NCBI GenBank assembly: GCA_944391255.1
Contig: CALXSW010000236.1
Span: 1 to 11,769, forward strand
DNA length: 11,769 bases
Source of the DNA: an uncultured Clostridia bacterium
Lineage (GTDB): Bacteria > Bacillota > Clostridia > UBA1381
Reading direction: 5' to 3'
The notes beneath the pieces were generated by a model. It had not been told where the DNA came from. It made no database searches and was given only the letters and a program-made list of their open reading frames with translations. This document shows positions 1 through 6,693 of this stretch, one piece after another (position 1 is the stretch's first letter; each line of letters opens with the position of its first letter). A program made the position numbers and the translations under genes.

Positions 1-18
1 ATCAGAATATCATCGTAA

Positions 19-1416
19 TCAATAAACAAGCCCATTTCTACTATGGCAAAAGTCTGTTTCCTTTTCAGTTTTCGGGAACTTTCTTCGTACGAATTTAAAC
101 GATACTACATGAGCTAAGAATGTTATAGCCCATGAAACAGCGTATGAAAGATACAGCACCTCGCATGTGTGGAACTGAGGTATCTGGAATATTGTCGCGA
201 TCCATAAAAGACGAAGTCCGCATGCTCCGACCATAGAAACGACTGTAGGCAGCATAGAGGAACCCATACCTCTCAGTGATCCTACCATACAGTCCATCAT
301 GCCGCCAATAGCGTATACGCAGCAGATGTATTTTAATCTTAGATATCCGGCGTGGATAACCTCGGGTGAGTCGGAGTAAAGGCTCAGAAGCGGATGGTAG
401 AATACGAACATCGTGATCCCGAGTATAAGTCCGGTAAGTGCTTCGCATGCGAGAGTAGTAAACAATATCTTGTTTATTCTTGAGAACTTTCCGGCTCCGA
501 GATTCTGACCTGTAAATGTGAGCGCTGTCTGGCAGAACGAGTTCATCGCTACCCATACAAAGCCTTCTATATTTGCAGCAGCGGCGTTTCCGGCTACGAC
601 GATAGCGCCGAATGAATTTATAGATGATTGTATAACTACGTTTGAAAGCGAGAAGACCATGCCCTGTATACCGGCAGGCAGACCTATGCGGAGTATTCTT
701 ATAAGAGTCTGCTTATCGGGGCGCAGCTCCTTTATTGAAGGTCTAAACACCTCATCTTCATCATGAACAAGCGCGCGTATTATAAGTAAGGCGGATATAG
801 TCTGTGAAATGATCGTAGCGAGAGCAACGCCAAAAACGTCCATCTTAAAGCATATTACAAATAAAAGGTTCAGTATCACATTTACAACGCCGGAAATAAC
901 GAGATAATAGAGCGGTCGCTTTGTATCACCCTTCGCGCGCATTATCGCGCTTCCGAAATTGTATACCATTATAGCTGGCGAACCGGCGAAATAGACTCTG
1001 AGATATGTTGCTGAAAGATCTATGACCTCCGGCGGAGTAGACATAAGAGTCAGTATCTGCTTTGCAAATAATATTCCTATCACGGCGAGAATAACGCCTG
1101 ATATTACGCCGAGAGAAATCGACGTATGCAGAGTTTTTCTGAGCTGTCTGCGTCTGCCGGCTCCGATGTGCTGAGCTACAAGAACGTTAGTGGCGGTAGC
1201 CATTCCCATGAAAAGATTTGTAAGGAGATTTATAAGAGATGTATTTGAACCAACGGCAGCCAAAGAACTTTCACCGGCAAATTTTCCCACAACTACGACG
1301 TCCGCAGCGTTAAAAAGAAGCTGAAGAACGGACGACAGCATGAGCGGTATGGCAAAAAGCATCACTGCCGGAAGAAGTTTTCCTTCAAGTATATTTATTT
1401 TGTTTTTGGAGAACAT
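19..1416 (-). CDS. MATE family efflux transporter (multidrug/cation antiporter)
   Basis: A 465-residue integral membrane protein of the MATE (multi antimicrobial extrusion) family, which exports drugs or metabolites across the cytoplasmic membrane using an Na+ or H+ gradient. The length is typical for a full 12-helix transporter. Family landmarks are the helix-1 segment with NAADVVVVGKFAG (residues 36-48), AKGDTKRP (161-168) in the middle of the first half, and TGQNLGAGK (302-310) starting the second repeat half; the rest is hydrophobic helices separated by short basic loops. The ATG at 1416 is preceded by AAAGGA (1428-1433). The gene has a consensus promoter and is divergent from a PucR/CdaR-type regulator, which may control it. 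It is intact, ending with TGA at 19-21; no terminator fits in the remaining bases. The substrate cannot be told from sequence. Confidence 0.95.
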   Translation of the reverse strand: MFSKNKINILEGKLLPAVMLFAIPLMLSSVLQLLFNAADVVVVGKFAGESSLAAVGSNTSLINLLTNLFMGMATATNVLVAQHIGAGRRRQLRKTLHTSISLGVISGVILAVIGILFAKQILTLMSTPPEVIDLSATYLRVYFAGSPAIMVYNFGSAIMRAKGDTKRPLYYLVISGVVNVILNLLFVICFKMDVFGVALATIISQTISALLIIRALVHDEDEVFRPSIKELRPDKQTLIRILRIGLPAGIQGMVFSLSNVVIQSSINSFGAIVVAGNAAAANIEGFVWVAMNSFCQTALTFTGQNLGAGKFSRINKILFTTLACEALTGLILGITMFVFYHPLLSLYSDSPEVIHAGYLRLKYICCVYAIGGMMDCMVGSLRGMGSSMLPTVVSMVGACGLRLLWIATIFQIPQFHTCEVLYLSYAVSWAITFLAHVVSFKFVRRKFPKTEKETDFCHSRNGLVY

Positions 1417-1477
1417 TAAAAATCATATCCTTTCATAATTCAGAGTAACTACATCATATTTTATATATGTATTATTT

Positions 1478-1503
1478 ACCAATGAGTAATTATAGCACCA
1501 ATG
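1478..1503. repeat. Direct repeat ACCAATG flanking the MATE -10 box (candidate operator)
   Basis: ACCAATG occurs at 1478-1484 and again at 1497-1503, 19 bases apart start to start, bracketing the -10 hexamer of the exporter promoter (1489-1494). The second copy includes CACCAA (1496-1501), which reappears inverted as TTGGTG (1574-1579) directly against the -10 of the divergent regulator gene. This placement would suit a repressor site, but the motif is short and chance is not excluded. Confidence 0.35.
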
Positions 1504-1517
1504 GAAATAACTGTCAA
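1489..1517 (-). promoter_or_regulatory. Consensus sigma-A promoter of the MATE exporter gene
   Basis: Read on the minus strand, TTGACA (1517-1512) is followed after exactly 17 bases by TATAAT (1494-1489). A TG one base upstream of the -10 gives an extended -10 (TGCTATAAT). Every consensus position matches. Transcription should begin near 1482, leaving a leader of about 65 nucleotides. A perfect promoter on an exporter gene suggests that it is held down by a repressor. Confidence 0.85.
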
Positions 1518-1556
1518 TGATTTTAATAACAAAAAATTAATAATTAAAAAAAACAC
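1518..1556. promoter_or_regulatory. AT-rich spacer between divergent -35 boxes (possible shared UP element)
   Basis: The 39 bases between the two outward-facing -35 hexamers contain only four G or C bases and include several A-tracts. This is the position and composition expected of UP elements that contact the RNA polymerase alpha subunit, here possibly serving both promoters. It could equally be just a bent AT-rich intergenic stretch. Confidence 0.5.
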
Positions 1557-1585
1557 TTGAAAAAAACTGTTTTTTGGTGTATAAT
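1557..1585 (+). promoter_or_regulatory. Sigma-A promoter of the PucR/CdaR-type regulator gene
   Basis: TTGAAA (1557-1562), a 17-base spacer and TATAAT (1580-1585) form a near-perfect sigma-A promoter. Transcription should start near 1592, about 47 bases before the ATG at 1639. TTGGTG (1574-1579) abuts the -10 and matches, in the opposite orientation, the sequence next to the -10 of the divergent exporter gene. Confidence 0.85.
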
Positions 1586-1638
1586 GATTATATACATTCA
1601 GATTAGTTTCATAGGCTTGATATTCGGAGGAAAAAAAG

Positions 1639-2724
1639 ATGATAAGTAAAGCATTTCAAAATATAGTAACACAGATGGGGGAGGTTTTTCCGAAAAGATT
1701 TGGTATAGCAGATTCACATGGTCTGGTGCTCGCATATAACGGAACGGAACCAAGCGAGGACATTGTTGAGGATCTGGTGAACGCCGTATCGCACAGCGAA
1801 AAGCTTTTATTTAAGGACGGATTCACAATAAGAACATTGTCAAATAATCCATATTCGGAATATATCGTCTATGTTGAGGGCACAGATGAAATATCAAAAT
1901 ACTGCTGCAACGCTGTGGCGGTAGCTGCGAATAATGTGCGCCATTATTATGATGAGAAATATGACAAGACGAATTTTATGCAGAATATAATTTTCGATAA
2001 TCTGATATCTTTCGACCTCCATCAGAAAGCAAGAGAGCTTCATGTTGACTGTGAGGTTCCAAGAGCTGTAATTTACATCAAGGTCATGAACGGCGCGGAG
2101 AACACGGTATATGAAGTAATAAGAAATATGTATCCGGACAAGGAACGTGACTTTGTTATACGCATAGATACAAGCAATATAGTTCTTATTAAAGAATTAA
2201 AGGATAAGGTTTCATCTGAAGAACTTGAAGCCATAGCTCAGCAGATACTTGACACTGTAAACGGAGAAAGCCAGCACCAGGCGGTGATAGGTCTTTCAAC
2301 TGTCGCTTCAAATATAGATGAGCTCAATAACTCTTATAAGGAAGCTCAGATAGCGATGGAAGTCGGCAAAGTATTTGAGGAAGAAAAGAATATTTTAAGC
2401 TATGATAAGCTCGGTATAGGAAGACTTATATATCAGCTTCCTATAAAGCTCTGCGAACTTTTCCTTCAGGAAGTATTCCAGAAAGGCGATATAACATCGC
2501 TTGACGAGGAAACGATTCTCACTATAAACAAATTCTTTGAGAATGACCTGAATGTAAGTGAAACATCAAGACAGCTTTTTGTACACAGAAATACTCTTGT
2601 ATATCGTCTTGAAAAAATTTATAAGCTCACAGGACTTGATCTGAGGAAATTCGATCAGGCTATCGTCTTTAAAGTGGCAATGATGGTACATAAGTATCTT
2701 CTTTCAAGCCCTATGAAGATATGA
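1639..2724 (+). CDS. PucR/CdaR-type helix-turn-helix transcriptional regulator
   Basis: A 361-residue DNA-binding regulator. The C-terminal 65 residues form the PucR-type HTH (HTH_30): LNVSETSRQLFVHRNTL followed by VYRLEKI (about 304-327), then a TGLDLRKFDQA helix (331-341) typical of PucR, CdaR and their relatives. The middle (about 135-250) resembles the GGDEF-like domain that precedes the HTH in CdaR proteins. Residues 1-110 look like a small sensory domain whose ligand is unknown; the usual CdaR sugar-diacid domain is not clearly recognisable. The ATG has a strong GGAGG (1626-1630) at 8 bases. The gene diverges from the MATE exporter and has its own promoter, so control of the exporter, of itself, or of both is a reasonable inference. 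The weak hairpin at 2801-2822 may end its transcript. Confidence 0.9.
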   Translation: MISKAFQNIVTQMGEVFPKRFGIADSHGLVLAYNGTEPSEDIVEDLVNAVSHSEKLLFKDGFTIRTLSNNPYSEYIVYVEGTDEISKYCCNAVAVAANNVRHYYDEKYDKTNFMQNIIFDNLISFDLHQKARELHVDCEVPRAVIYIKVMNGAENTVYEVIRNMYPDKERDFVIRIDTSNIVLIKELKDKVSSEELEAIAQQILDTVNGESQHQAVIGLSTVASNIDELNNSYKEAQIAMEVGKVFEEEKNILSYDKLGIGRLIYQLPIKLCELFLQEVFQKGDITSLDEETILTINKFFENDLNVSETSRQLFVHRNTLVYRLEKIYKLTGLDLRKFDQAIVFKVAMMVHKYLLSSPMKI

Positions 2725-2800
2725 CGCAAAATCTGATCTTTACGGATCTTGTTATTTCGTATTAAGCGGATTCGGACATGATCAGGCTTTAATAATTACG

Positions 2801-2822
2801 AGGGGGCATATTTATGCTCCCT
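2801..2822 (+). repeat. Short palindrome GGGGGCAT-ATTT-ATGCTCCC (weak terminator or dispersed repeat)
   Basis: A stem of 9 base pairs, including one G-U, closes a 4-base loop between the regulator gene and the protease gene. Only a broken run of T follows, so as a terminator it would be weak. A similar palindrome, sharing TTTATG and GCTCCCT, lies at 9454-9474. The 123-base gap from 2725 to the protease start shows no convincing promoter of its own, so read-through from the regulator gene is possible. Confidence 0.5.
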
Positions 2823-2834
2823 TAAATAGTTTAT

Positions 2835-2841
2835 AGAGGTG
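2835..2841 (+). promoter_or_regulatory. Ribosome binding site that fixes a TTG start
   Basis: AGAGGTG lies 6 bases before TTG at 2848-2850. The upstream in-frame GTG at 2839 lies inside this Shine-Dalgarno sequence and is therefore unlikely to be the start. No ATG is available in frame near the N-terminal membrane segment. Confidence 0.75.
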
Positions 2842-2847
2842 TTAATA

Positions 2848-4059
2848 TTGGATCAAAGAAAAAGAACGTTTATTACTATAGTAACGACAGCGGCTGTAAC
2901 ATTTGGTATCACAGCTACAATATTTTCCGTTGCCGAAACATCAGGCAGCGGATTTGGCACAGCTAAAAACGGACTTCAGTCGAAACTAAACACGGTCAAT
3001 TCATATCTGAAAAATAATTATCTATATGATGACTATGATATTTCAGCGATGGAGGAGATGGCTGTTAAGGGATATGTAGAAGGGTTGAATGAACCGTATA
3101 CACATTATTATACAGCTGAGGAGTTTGAGGAGTATATAAGCGCTGTTGAAGACAGCTATGTCGGTATAGGAGTTGTGATCTCTATCGATGAGGAAGCGGG
3201 AAAAATAATTGTTGTCGCGCCTGTAGAGAATTCTCCGGCATACATGGCAGGAATACTTCCCGGCGACTATATCCTTGAGGTTGACGGAACGCCATATTCA
3301 GCTGAAGAGATGAATGAATGTGTGTCCGCGATAAAGTCGGGCAAGGAAGGAACGAATGTAAATATAAAAATTGAGCGCGGCGGTCAAACGATGGATATAA
3401 ATGTGGAGCGCCGTGAAATATTAAACGAATCAGTCGATTCTAAAATGCTCGATAATAATATAGGCTATGTGAGAATAACCGCATTCAATACAAGTGATGA
3501 CAAGTCATCGGAAACGACGTATACTGAATTTGTATCGGCTGTAGAGGAGCTTAAATCACAGGGAATGCAGAAAATGATAATCGATCTGCGAGATAATCCG
3601 GGCGGCGTTCTCGACGTTGTATGCGATATTGCTGACTATCTGCTTCCGGAGGGAATAATAACATACACGGAAACGAAAGACGGAAAGCGTGAGGAATACC
3701 GTTCTGACGCTTCAGAATACAATATTCCTATGGCGGTAATTATAAATAAAAACAGCGCGAGCGCGTCAGAGATATTGACAGGCGCGTTAAAGGACTACGA
3801 CCGCGCTGAGATAATAGGTGAAACAAGTTACGGAAAAGGGATCGTGCAGAGTGTCTATCCGTTTATGGATGGCAGCGGCATGTCAATGACTATAGCAAAG
3901 TACTATTCACCTAACGGCATTTGCATCCATGGAGTAGGCATAGAGCCTGATTATGCCGTATCGCTTGATGAAAAATATGCGGGCTATTACGCTTCTTCCG
4001 TTCCGGAGGAGGACGATACTCAGCTTAAAAAGGCTGTTGAGGTTTTATCGGCAAACTAA
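2848..4059 (+). CDS. S41 family carboxy-terminal processing peptidase with PDZ domain
   Basis: About 403 residues from the TTG at 2848, chosen because AGAGGTG sits 6 bases upstream. A short basic N-terminus (DQRKR) and one hydrophobic segment (about 5-28) anchor the protein with its catalytic part outside the cytoplasm. A PDZ domain follows (about 100-185; YVGIGVV, SPAYMAGILPGD). The S41 protease core includes LRDNPGGVLD and NKNSASASE, then TSYGKGIVQ. The Ser, Lys and Gln at residues 305, 330 and 334 match the spacing (25 and 4) of the catalytic triad of Bacillus CtpB. Such proteases trim C-termini of envelope or signalling proteins. Genes for an SGNH-fold membrane protein, a lipoprotein and a zinc ribbon follow in the same direction; the next starts 25 bases on. 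It appears intact; its target is unknown. Confidence 0.93.
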   Translation: MDQRKRTFITIVTTAAVTFGITATIFSVAETSGSGFGTAKNGLQSKLNTVNSYLKNNYLYDDYDISAMEEMAVKGYVEGLNEPYTHYYTAEEFEEYISAVEDSYVGIGVVISIDEEAGKIIVVAPVENSPAYMAGILPGDYILEVDGTPYSAEEMNECVSAIKSGKEGTNVNIKIERGGQTMDINVERREILNESVDSKMLDNNIGYVRITAFNTSDDKSSETTYTEFVSAVEELKSQGMQKMIIDLRDNPGGVLDVVCDIADYLLPEGIITYTETKDGKREEYRSDASEYNIPMAVIINKNSASASEILTGALKDYDRAEIIGETSYGKGIVQSVYPFMDGSGMSMTIAKYYSPNGICIHGVGIEPDYAVSLDEKYAGYYASSVPEEDDTQLKKAVEVLSAN

Positions 4060-4084
4060 TAACCAAAGAGGAGCGAATAATTGA

Positions 4085-5221
4085 ATGGCAGTAAGCAGAA
4101 GAATGTGGGAAAATCAACAGCAGAGGAAACGACAGGAGAGAATGAGAAAGGCGAGATTGCGCAGAAACTGCACTCTTGCCGTTCTCGTATCGGTTGCGGC
4201 GATAGTGGTCGTGATATCGGCGGTGCGCTGCTCATCATCTGACAGCGATGTGGCGAATAATGTGAACACTGCAAACACTGTAAATACGGCTGTTCCGACG
4301 ATGGCTGCGGCGAATGCTTCAACGGCGCCGTTAGATCCGACAGCGACAGCGGCAACAGATATAAAGCTGTCCGAAACATATTATAAAGATGCTGTATTTA
4401 TAGGTAATTCACTTGCTGACGGAATAAGTCTGTACGGTGTTCTTCCGGAGTGCAGCGTTTATGCGAAAATAGGTCTTTCTATAAAAGACGTGTATTCAAC
4501 GGCGGCTAATAATGACACGGTAGCTATAATCGATCAGCTCAAAAGTAAGAAATATGCAAAGGTATTTCTCGCTTTTGGAGAGAGCGAGCTTATGTCGGGT
4601 GAAGTATCTGATTTTATAGCAGATTATGAAAAGCTTATAGATACGGTAAAGAGCAGTCAGTCGAGCGCGCGGATATATGTGATGGCTATTCCGCCTATAT
4701 CGCAGTCAGCCTCGAGTAAGTATGGGATAACGCTGAACAGATTGAAAAGCTTTAATTCAGCTATAAAGGAGCTTGCGTCATCGCTAAGCGTATATTATTG
4801 TGATTGCTATACGGCGCTTGCAAATGAAGGCGGATATCTTGATGAGAATGTGTCATCAGACGGAATAAATCTTAATAAGAGTACATATCTGGAGATGCTT
4901 GATTATATTTCCGATAATTCATATATACCCGGAGAAGACGGAGAGGGTACAGCTGACACATCTGAAGATGATGAGGATTCAGATGAAAGCTCAAATAAAA
5001 CCGGAAGCAGTAACAGTACAGATGATGATGAAGATTCATCAGGCAGCAGCTCATCAAAGAAGAGCAGTTCAGATGAAAGCGATGACGAGGATGATGAGGA
5101 CAGTTCAAGCAGCAAATCAACGCCGCGTCCTACAGTAAATGTATTAAAGGATTCATACACGAGCAGCTCATCATCAAGCAGCTCATCGGGCAGTTCGTCA
5201 TCGTCAAAAAACAGTAGATGA
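4085..5221 (+). CDS. Membrane-anchored SGNH/GDSL-fold protein with Ser/Asp/Glu-rich tail
   Basis: 378 residues. A strongly basic N-terminus (1-28) precedes one membrane helix (29-47), so the rest is probably extracellular. After an Ala/Thr/Asn-rich linker (50-95), an SGNH-hydrolase-like domain spans about 98-280: VFIGNSLADG (104-113) holds the nucleophile Ser109, and KIGLSIKDV (128-136) is the glycine block. The block normally reading G-x-N-D/E reads FGESEL (164-169), and the final D-x-x-H block reads DGINL (259-263), so the usual Asn and His are replaced by Ser and Asn. It may be inactive or use other residues. The tail (283-378) is almost wholly Ser, Asp, Glu and Lys, ending in runs of Ser. 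The ATG at 4085 follows AGAGGAG by about 12 bases. The stop overlaps an upstream ATG of the lipoprotein gene. The substrate is unknown. Confidence 0.82.
   Translation: MAVSRRMWENQQQRKRQERMRKARLRRNCTLAVLVSVAAIVVVISAVRCSSSDSDVANNVNTANTVNTAVPTMAAANASTAPLDPTATAATDIKLSETYYKDAVFIGNSLADGISLYGVLPECSVYAKIGLSIKDVYSTAANNDTVAIIDQLKSKKYAKVFLAFGESELMSGEVSDFIADYEKLIDTVKSSQSSARIYVMAIPPISQSASSKYGITLNRLKSFNSAIKELASSLSVYYCDCYTALANEGGYLDENVSSDGINLNKSTYLEMLDYISDNSYIPGEDGEGTADTSEDDEDSDESSNKTGSSNSTDDDEDSSGSSSSKKSSSDESDDEDDEDSSSSKSTPRPTVNVLKDSYTSSSSSSSSSGSSSSSKNSR
5159..5215 (+). repeat. Low-complexity serine-codon repeat
   Basis: The last coding part of the SGNH-fold gene is built from repeated AGC, TCA, TCG and AGT serine codons, including AGCAGCTCATC motifs given more than once. 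Such tracts can change length by slippage in whole codons. Mixed codon use shows the serine run is kept at protein level, not merely as a DNA microsatellite. Confidence 0.6.
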
Positions 5222-5224
5222 AAC

Positions 5225-5229
5225 AGGAG
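5225..5229 (+). promoter_or_regulatory. Ribosome binding site choosing the lipoprotein start at 5239
   Basis: AGGAG lies 9 bases before ATG at 5239. The alternative in-frame ATG at 5218 overlaps the previous stop codon but would add seven residues in front of an otherwise ideal lipoprotein signal peptide. Confidence 0.75.
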
Positions 5230-5238
5230 TATATAAAA

Positions 5239-5703
5239 ATGAAGAAAATACTATGCACGATGCTTGTTTCGGTCATAGCTCTTGTATTGGCAGCATGCGG
5301 CAAAATTGATGGAATAGTCCAGACAGAATTTGCAAAAATAATCAATGAACGCGTAAGCTTTACAGAACCGCTTACAAGAATAAACGATTCGTCAGTTCAG
5401 AAACGCTATTTTATTAATGCCGGTGAATATTCAGAGATAACAGCGTATGTAGGAACAAATGCAACTACAGATGAATTTGTGATAGTTAAAACGGATAATA
5501 CGGATAATATCGTAAGCAAGCTTTCAAATTATCTGACTCAGGTAAACAGCACATACTCATCATACAGACCGGAGGAAGCGGCAAAAGTGCTTTCGCCGGT
5601 GTTTAAGGTATATAAAGATACTGTAGTGCTTATCGTCACAAATGATACGGCGAATGCGGAGGCTGTTTTTGACGGATATTTAAATGGTGAGATACTCCCT
5701 TAA
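5239..5703 (+). CDS. DUF4358 domain lipoprotein
   Basis: 154 residues from the ATG at 5239. The N-terminus is a classic lipoprotein signal: MKKI, a hydrophobic core, then the lipobox LAAC with Cys20 as the lipidated residue, so the protein should sit on the outer face of the membrane. The mature part (about 25-150) fits DUF4358, a family common in Clostridia: a conserved YFINAGEYSEITAYVG region (57-72), DEFVIVKT (79-86), a helix with SSYRPEEAAKV (107-117), and a C-terminal VVLIVTNDTANAEAVF (129-144). The biochemical role of DUF4358 is unknown. The gene directly follows the SGNH-fold protein; I recall DUF4358 genes next to GDSL/SGNH genes in other Clostridia, which hints at a shared envelope function. 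No sign of damage. Confidence 0.82.
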   Translation: MKKILCTMLVSVIALVLAACGKIDGIVQTEFAKIINERVSFTEPLTRINDSSVQKRYFINAGEYSEITAYVGTNATTDEFVIVKTDNTDNIVSKLSNYLTQVNSTYSSYRPEEAAKVLSPVFKVYKDTVVLIVTNDTANAEAVFDGYLNGEILP

Positions 5704-5726
5704 TATATAAAGGAGGAGATTTTATC

Positions 5727-5915
5727 ATGAAGGTTACATATTGCAGAGAGTGCAATCATATCTATTATTCAAACCGTGTCGGGCATTATTGCAGAAAATG
5801 CGGAGCGCTTCTCGTAGAAGCGGGCGGCAGCTTTTCGGAGATATCCGAAATGAACATAAACGAGCGATACAAGCTCGCGTATGAGCTTTCAAACGGAAGG
5901 GTATCAGATAAATAG
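5727..5915 (+). CDS. Small zinc-ribbon protein
   Basis: 62 residues. Two CxxC knuckles, Cys6-Cys9 (CREC) and Cys22-Cys25 (CRKC), separated by 12 residues, form a likely zinc ribbon over the first 27 residues. The rest is a short polar segment with a predicted helix (NINERYKLAYELSNG, 44-58). There is no signal peptide, so it is probably cytoplasmic. A strong AGGAGG (5711-5716) lies 10 bases before the ATG, which supports real translation of this short frame. It lies 23 bases after the lipoprotein gene and probably shares its transcript. I do not recognise a specific family; binding of a protein or nucleic acid is possible but unproven. Confidence 0.75.
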   Translation: MKVTYCRECNHIYYSNRVGHYCRKCGALLVEAGGSFSEISEMNINERYKLAYELSNGRVSDK

Positions 5916-5959
5916 ATTGTGCAATTGTGACATATAAATCTATTTTATCGAAAAACTAC

Positions 5960-5988
5960 TTGAAAAAAATTACTAAAGATGATATAAT
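5960..5988 (+). promoter_or_regulatory. Sigma-A promoter of the ung-coaE-uppP unit
   Basis: TTGAAA (5960-5965), a 17-base spacer and TATAAT (5983-5988) give a start point near 5995, 18 bases before the ung ATG. A 12-base block, ACTTGAAAAAAA, is identical around this -35 and around the -35 at 1557. No terminator is visible between the zinc-ribbon gene and this promoter, so upstream transcripts may also run into ung. Confidence 0.85.
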
Positions 5989-6012
5989 AAATTTAATAAG
6001 CTTGGAGGATTT

Positions 6013-6693
6013 ATGGGATTGATCGGCAATGACTGGGACGAGCTTTTAAAAAGTGAATTTGAAAAGGATTATTATAAAAAGCTCAGTGATTTCCTTGAAA
6101 CGGAATATGATTCATATAAGATACATCCGGATCGGAACGATATATTCAATGCGCTTAAATGGACATCGTATAAGGATACAAAGATCGTAATACTCGGTCA
6201 GGATCCATATCACGGGGAAAATCAGGCGCATGGTCTCGCGTTTTCTGTAAGAAAAGGCGTGCAGATACCGCCGTCGCTCGAAAATATCTATAAGGAGCTT
6301 AAAGATGAGCTGGGATGCTATATCCCTGATAACGGGTATCTTGAGAAATGGGCGCGTCAGGGTGTTCTGCTTTTGAACGCGTCACTCACTGTGCGTGACG
6401 GAGCCGCAAACTCTCACAGAAAAAAAGGTTGGGAGATATTCACAAACCATATTGTAGAGCTTCTAAACGACAGGGAGGATCCTGTTATATTTATGCTCTG
6501 GGGAAACAATGCAAAGGAAAAGATGAATATAATAAAAAATGAGCAGCATGTCATACTTACAGCCGCTCATCCAAGCCCTCTGTCTGCTTTGCGCGGATTT
6601 ATGGGCTGCGGACATTTCAGAATGGCAAACAAGATACTGACAAGGGAAGGAAAAACGCCTATTGACTGGCAGATAGAAAATATAAGTGGATAA
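6013..6693 (+). CDS. ung: Uracil-DNA glycosylase, family 1
   Basis: 226 residues, the usual size for family 1 enzymes. It removes uracil from DNA by cutting the base-sugar bond, starting base excision repair in the cytoplasm. The water-activating motif GQDPYHG (62-68) has the catalytic Asp64. LLLNASLTV (119-127) forms part of the uracil pocket, and HPSPLSALRGF (186-196) is the DNA-intercalation loop with catalytic His186. The motif FMLWGNNAK (160-168) also fits. GGAGG (6004-6008) lies 4 bases before the ATG, and a promoter lies just upstream. Its 3' end overlaps the coaE start by 8 bases, which suggests coupled translation. Intact. Confidence 0.97.
   Translation: MGLIGNDWDELLKSEFEKDYYKKLSDFLETEYDSYKIHPDRNDIFNALKWTSYKDTKIVILGQDPYHGENQAHGLAFSVRKGVQIPPSLENIYKELKDELGCYIPDNGYLEKWARQGVLLLNASLTVRDGAANSHRKKGWEIFTNHIVELLNDREDPVIFMLWGNNAKEKMNIIKNEQHVILTAAHPSPLSALRGFMGCGHFRMANKILTREGKTPIDWQIENISG

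Noticed and set aside
95..766. Open frames on both strands within the MATE gene
   Set aside because: They lie within a clear, conserved transporter gene and their products show no family motif or fitting ribosome binding site.
1417..1482. Leader of the MATE transcript as a possible riboswitch
   Set aside because: Only about 65 bases, very AT-rich, with no stable stem or known aptamer features.
2725..2838. Possible promoter for the protease gene
   Set aside because: TAATAA- and TATTAA-like -10 candidates exist, but none has a reasonable -35 at 16-18 bases.
4081..4239. TTG-started frame beginning 4 bases before the SGNH-fold gene start, closer to the AGAGGAG
   Set aside because: It ends after about 52 codons with no recognisable feature, while the ATG frame gives the full membrane-anchored domain protein. 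The better ribosome spacing to TTG is probably chance.
4056..4379. Minus-strand open frame opposite the start of the SGNH-fold gene
   Set aside because: Low-complexity product with no motif; the plus-strand gene explains the region with a ribosome binding site, membrane helix and domain.
4872..5160. Several open frames on both strands opposite the Ser/Asp/Glu-rich tail
   Set aside because: Repetitive AGC/TCA/GAT codons read in other frames naturally lack stops; the products are low-complexity artefacts.
5921..5935. Small inverted sequence ATTG-TG-CAAT upstream of the ung promoter
   Set aside because: Only 4 base pairs, no loop long enough for a stable hairpin, and no T-run; not supportable as a terminator or operator.
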